Assembly: GCA_961205875.1 (NCBI GenBank)
Contig: OY540809.1
Coordinates: 29,586,267 to 29,650,266, forward strand
Direction of reading: 5' to 3'
Length of the DNA stretch: 64,000 nt
Source: Sialis fuliginosa
Taxonomy: Eukaryota; Arthropoda; Insecta; Megaloptera; Sialidae
The notes under the pieces were generated by a model, which saw only the letters and a program-made list of their open reading frames with translations, had not been told where the DNA came from and did not search any database. Below, piece after piece: positions 60,809 to 64,000 of this stretch (its first letter is position 1; the number at the start of each line of letters is the position of its first letter). The position numbers and the translations under genes were made by a program.

Positions 60809-62720
60809 AAAACCTCCCCAGAAAAATGCCGATTATTATTAACAAACAAAAAAAACACCCAAATCGATTCAGCGAAGATAAATTAACATTTACTAAAAAC
60901 AAAATTCCTTTGTATGTAGGCTTAGATTAAATTTTAACCATAGTTACAAGTGATGGTGTGAATCTGCCTTTAAATCATTTGATTTTTTTTTTAGAATCGC
61001 GCGTCATGCTTCAATGTTTATCACAGTGTCAAATTCAGTTCTTATAATTATTATTGGCGTAATTTAAGCGAGAAGAGATTTTTTGCTCCTTACATACAGT
61101 TTTTGTTTATATTATAGCATCTTTGTGTTTGGATAATAACAACACATAAAAAAAAAACATTTATTTTTAAGATAAATTCTTATTGACATGAAAATTTCCA
61201 TGTAATTATTATAATATAAATTCTTTGATTTCATTGATATTTATTTTACTTTTCAAGGTTGATGATTGAGAAAAGTTGTATAAAACTAATATCTATTATA
61301 TTATATGTAATTTATTTTTTCGAAAAAATATATTTTTTATAGTTGATTAATACACATTTAGTTAATTTGGAAATAACGATTCAATTAGAATTCGAAATAG
61401 AAAATATTGTGCTGCTAAAAAACCAATATGACAAAAAAACGATATTTTCAATAATTTCACAAACCGCAACTCCGTTTCGATTTACAACGGTAAATTTTGA
61501 GTCCTAGATTATTAAATACCGTACATGTATTATATAAAAACATAAAACTATTTCAAGTATTTCAACTATAGAAACATTTACACTGTGTTATGCATACTCT
61601 GTAATAAATTATAGTTATCATATTACAATCAACCCGATTTTAACGGAATTAAACGTTTTGAGGGTCCTTGAATTAAGTACGACCATTATCCGAATAACTA
61701 ATGTGTGTCTGTTTGTGACAGTTATACAAGCAAAACAGTGAAACTTTCAAGCATGAAATCATAAAGTTGAAATTCTTGCATACAGTAAAAATGCATCTCA
61801 TATTTATAAAAAGTTTCGTTAAATCGAAAAAAATTGACATATTTTGTAATTTTTTTATAATTTTTTGAACTTAATTGTAAGAATTTTTTTGTGGTTGTAT
61901 GAACCATTCATCTGTAGATATTTTATTATGCTATAATTTGGCTATTTTTTTAATATCTACATCTACATGAATAAATAAAACATAGATATATTCTTACGAC
62001 ATTTCATTTTTAATAATGCATACTTTTACTTCAATCAAGCATTAACTAGCACAAACTCTCAGAAAAAAACATATATTAAATAAAATTATCTAAAAACCCA
62101 CATCCTATTAAATACATACATAAATCGATTCATTCACTCTACATATTCGATTATAAACTAATTTCGTTTTATTAACCCGTAATATTACAATTAATTGCAC
62201 TTAATTGTTAATATGCGGGCTGTTAAATCAAACTGTTTCATCATTGCATTTACAACTGGTGTTATTGGAATTATACATACATGCTAATCATTTTAGAAAC
62301 TTAATAATTTTGTAGTTTTATTTATAATGTGCAACGAAAAATACTCATTTACCGTTTCACGAAATACGTTACTTCCTTCGACATTAATTATCTAGTTTAA
62401 TTAATCTTTAGCGCCTATTATTTGGTATGGACATATCTATATTTAGTTTTTATTGAAAATAAAGAGGTACTAATTAAATTAAATGTATAGAACATTTATC
62501 AGCTTTGGGCAAAAAATACACCAATACTTTAATTTTAATTTTTTTAACAAAACTTACAGGTCTTAAAAACATAAATAAGTGGACGTTAATCACATATTGA
62601 ACTATTTTTATCAAGATAAAAATAAATAAAATATAAAATGTGAAATAAAAAATTAACAATGATATAAACTCCACCTATATTTTCCATCTGTCTTTCTTTC
62701 TCCTTCTATCTACTTCTACA

Positions 62721-64000
62721 ATGAAAATAAAAAGATATCCTGGAAAAGTCGTAGCTGAAATAGAAACAACGAAATGGTTAACACATGGATCAAGATCCAT
62801 GGAGTCTTTGTACGAAGCCAATTGGTTGGACGCACACAAAACGTTGTGCAATACAACGAACGCCACTGACGGCAGCCATAGTTCATCGACATCTAATTCT
62901 TGGGACAGCGAATGCTCTGATTATTATTCGCAAGATTTTCAAAATTCAAAATTAGTTTTTCTTAACGATTCGTCTGATTCATCTTGGCCTGAAATTGATT
63001 TACCTCGTTATAAAATAAACAGTACAAACGAAAGGAAAATAGAAAAACCTACGTCAAAAATTATCGAAGATCCCAACTATATACCCCAATCTAAATTAGG
63101 ATATTATCAAAGTTTAATCGAGAATGATTATATAAGAGAAGGGTATAATCATAAAGCTTATCAAAATCCAACACAACCGAAATATATTAAAAGGCAGCTT
63201 TCTGAAAAGGATAGGGATTTGAACAAGAGTCTTCCAGTTATTGTTGACGAAACGTTGAGTAAAAAGTTTGAGGAAAAGGAGAAGAGGAAGCAAAGAAGGT
63301 ATCATTCTGACACTTATCAAACATTGTTAAGACGTAATCAAAGAAATCGACACAATTTTGAACAGATTGATATCACAAAACAAAGCGATTGGTGCAAAAA
63401 AGAAACAAAAGACGATGGTTATGTTAATTTAAACAACCACCTAGACAACAAAATGGGTAATATTCAAGCTTACTATGAGGAATATGATGGGCCAAAGGAG
63501 AACATGGGGCCGATAGACGAAATGAGCGAGACAGAAAATATGAACGAAGACGAAGATAGTGATTTACAAATTGTAAAACATAACATTAAACGGGATAAAG
63601 CAAAACTCAAAACTAGGTTCGCGGATCATGCAACCATAATCGACGACTTAGATAAGGAAGGTCATTCGGGTCAAGAGGAAGTAAACAGACGCCAAAACAT
63701 TTCAATCACTAGTAGTGAAGCATCGCTATCTGACGAATCAAACAGTTGGAATAAAAGAAAAATTGATTTTCATGACAGTTGGAAGGAACCCCAAAAAGAT
63801 TCACTGAAACTAAATGGTGAAGCATCAAAAGCAATCAGCAGTTGGGTTGAAGATCAAAACAAACGGGTGTATCAACAAAATGAAGAATCTCTCAATTCAT
63901 GGAAAGAAGCTAGTAACAGTAAATGGGTCTGTGATAATACAAATACTGTAAGCAACGATAACTTGAAGTCAATCGGAGATATTGGTTTTGAATCCGACAG
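62721..64000 (+). CDS. Uncharacterised acidic Ser/Asn/Lys-rich protein, 5' part, runs off the window
   Basis: An open frame from ATG 62721 (context ACAATGA) continues for 426 codons plus two bases to the window edge without a stop. An in-frame TAA lies about 75 bases upstream. I do not recognise the family. The protein is mostly disordered in character: Asn, Ser, Lys, Glu and Asp dominate, with basic stretches near residues 181-194 and 204-211 that could serve as nuclear localisation signals, and an acidic stretch near 266-281. Ser-Trp dipeptides in acidic or polar context recur at 60-61, 88-89, 342-343, 353-354, 374-375 and 393-394. No signal peptide or membrane segment is seen. The strong pyrimidine tract just before the ATG is also compatible with a splice acceptor at AAAAAG about 62734, so the true start could be in an earlier exon. 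Codon use is AT-rich but plainly coding. The gene is on the kinase strand, probably nested in its intron or immediately downstream. Confidence 0.8.
   Translation, partial: MKIKRYPGKVVAEIETTKWLTHGSRSMESLYEANWLDAHKTLCNTTNATDGSHSSSTSNSWDSECSDYYSQDFQNSKLVFLNDSSDSSWPEIDLPRYKINSTNERKIEKPTSKIIEDPNYIPQSKLGYYQSLIENDYIREGYNHKAYQNPTQPKYIKRQLSEKDRDLNKSLPVIVDETLSKKFEEKEKRKQRRYHSDTYQTLLRRNQRNRHNFEQIDITKQSDWCKKETKDDGYVNLNNHLDNKMGNIQAYYEEYDGPKENMGPIDEMSETENMNEDEDSDLQIVKHNIKRDKAKLKTRFADHATIIDDLDKEGHSGQEEVNRRQNISITSSEASLSDESNSWNKRKIDFHDSWKEPQKDSLKLNGEASKAISSWVEDQNKRVYQQNEESLNSWKEASNSKWVCDNTNTVSNDNLKSIGDIGFESD

Larger units (their letters stand above)
33034..62720. other. Kinase intron 2 (at least in part), no further kinase exon recognised
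   Basis: Starts with GTAGGG. I looked for the expected next peptide (glycine-rich turn, then a GELA-type cassette) and did not find it, though a short exon could be missed by eye. Besides the listed repeats nothing is recognisable in 34015-35060, 35150-36000, 37640-38740, 40170-40510, 43975-44440, 45135-46830, 47845-48660, 49405-50500, 53220-54280, 54865-56070, 56720-57795, 58190-58750 and 60810-62720. Confidence 0.55.

Noticed and set aside
62675..63320. Two minus-strand frames of 63 and 68 codons
   Set aside because: They lie opposite the long forward frame at 62721-64000 and look like its shadows.

Overview
The window is eukaryotic, very AT-rich (roughly three quarters A+T by eye) and gene-poor. 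Split genes with GT-AG introns, several families of short inverted-repeat transposons and short CCTAA/TTAGG runs fit an arthropod. The most recognisable gene looks like an insect cGMP-dependent protein kinase of the foraging/PKG-I type. I cannot name the species. There are no bacterial features, CRISPR arrays or operons.

Genes. Two exons of the kinase are visible on the + strand. Exon 4662-5044 encodes a leucine-zipper coiled coil and the autoinhibitory pseudosubstrate. Exon 32867-33033 encodes the start of the first cyclic-nucleotide-binding domain. The splice phases agree (AA|A gives Lys), so these are consecutive coding exons around a 27.8 kb intron. No later kinase exon was recognised up to 64000, so the next intron is at least about 31 kb or an exon was missed. 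A second + strand gene starts at 62721 and runs off the right edge open for 426 codons. It encodes an acidic, Ser/Asn/Lys-rich, apparently disordered protein with recurring Ser-Trp motifs. It has no stop in the window and is either nested in the kinase intron or the next gene along.

Layout. 1-4661 is upstream sequence with short repeats, an 809 bp hAT-like element and two perfect CRE octamers. 5045-32866 (intron 1) is packed with foldback elements, hAT, TA-target and Helitron-like elements, pogo-type transposase relics at 13229-13298 and 19369-19560, a GATC-rich palindrome at 18016-18368 and a (TCTG)n microsatellite. 33034-62720 holds more hAT and TA-target miniature elements, two large terminal-inverted-repeat elements (38747-40166 and 40909-43062), three full copies of one TA-target family, a Penelope-like terminal fragment at 54631-54845, and a perfect-stem foldback at 58754-58987. 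A non-repetitive, motif-rich stretch at 59590-59870 is the best enhancer or promoter candidate.

How it fits together. The kinase is expected to be a dimer formed through the zipper, held inactive by the pseudosubstrate and released by cGMP. The rest of the window is mostly intron expansion by small DNA transposons, with target-site duplications and nested insertions that can be read directly. No wholly new biological system is evident. The most unusual items are the uncharacterised gene at the right edge, the 10-bp-periodic GATC palindrome, the family with 57 bp terminal direct repeats, and the long foldbacks.
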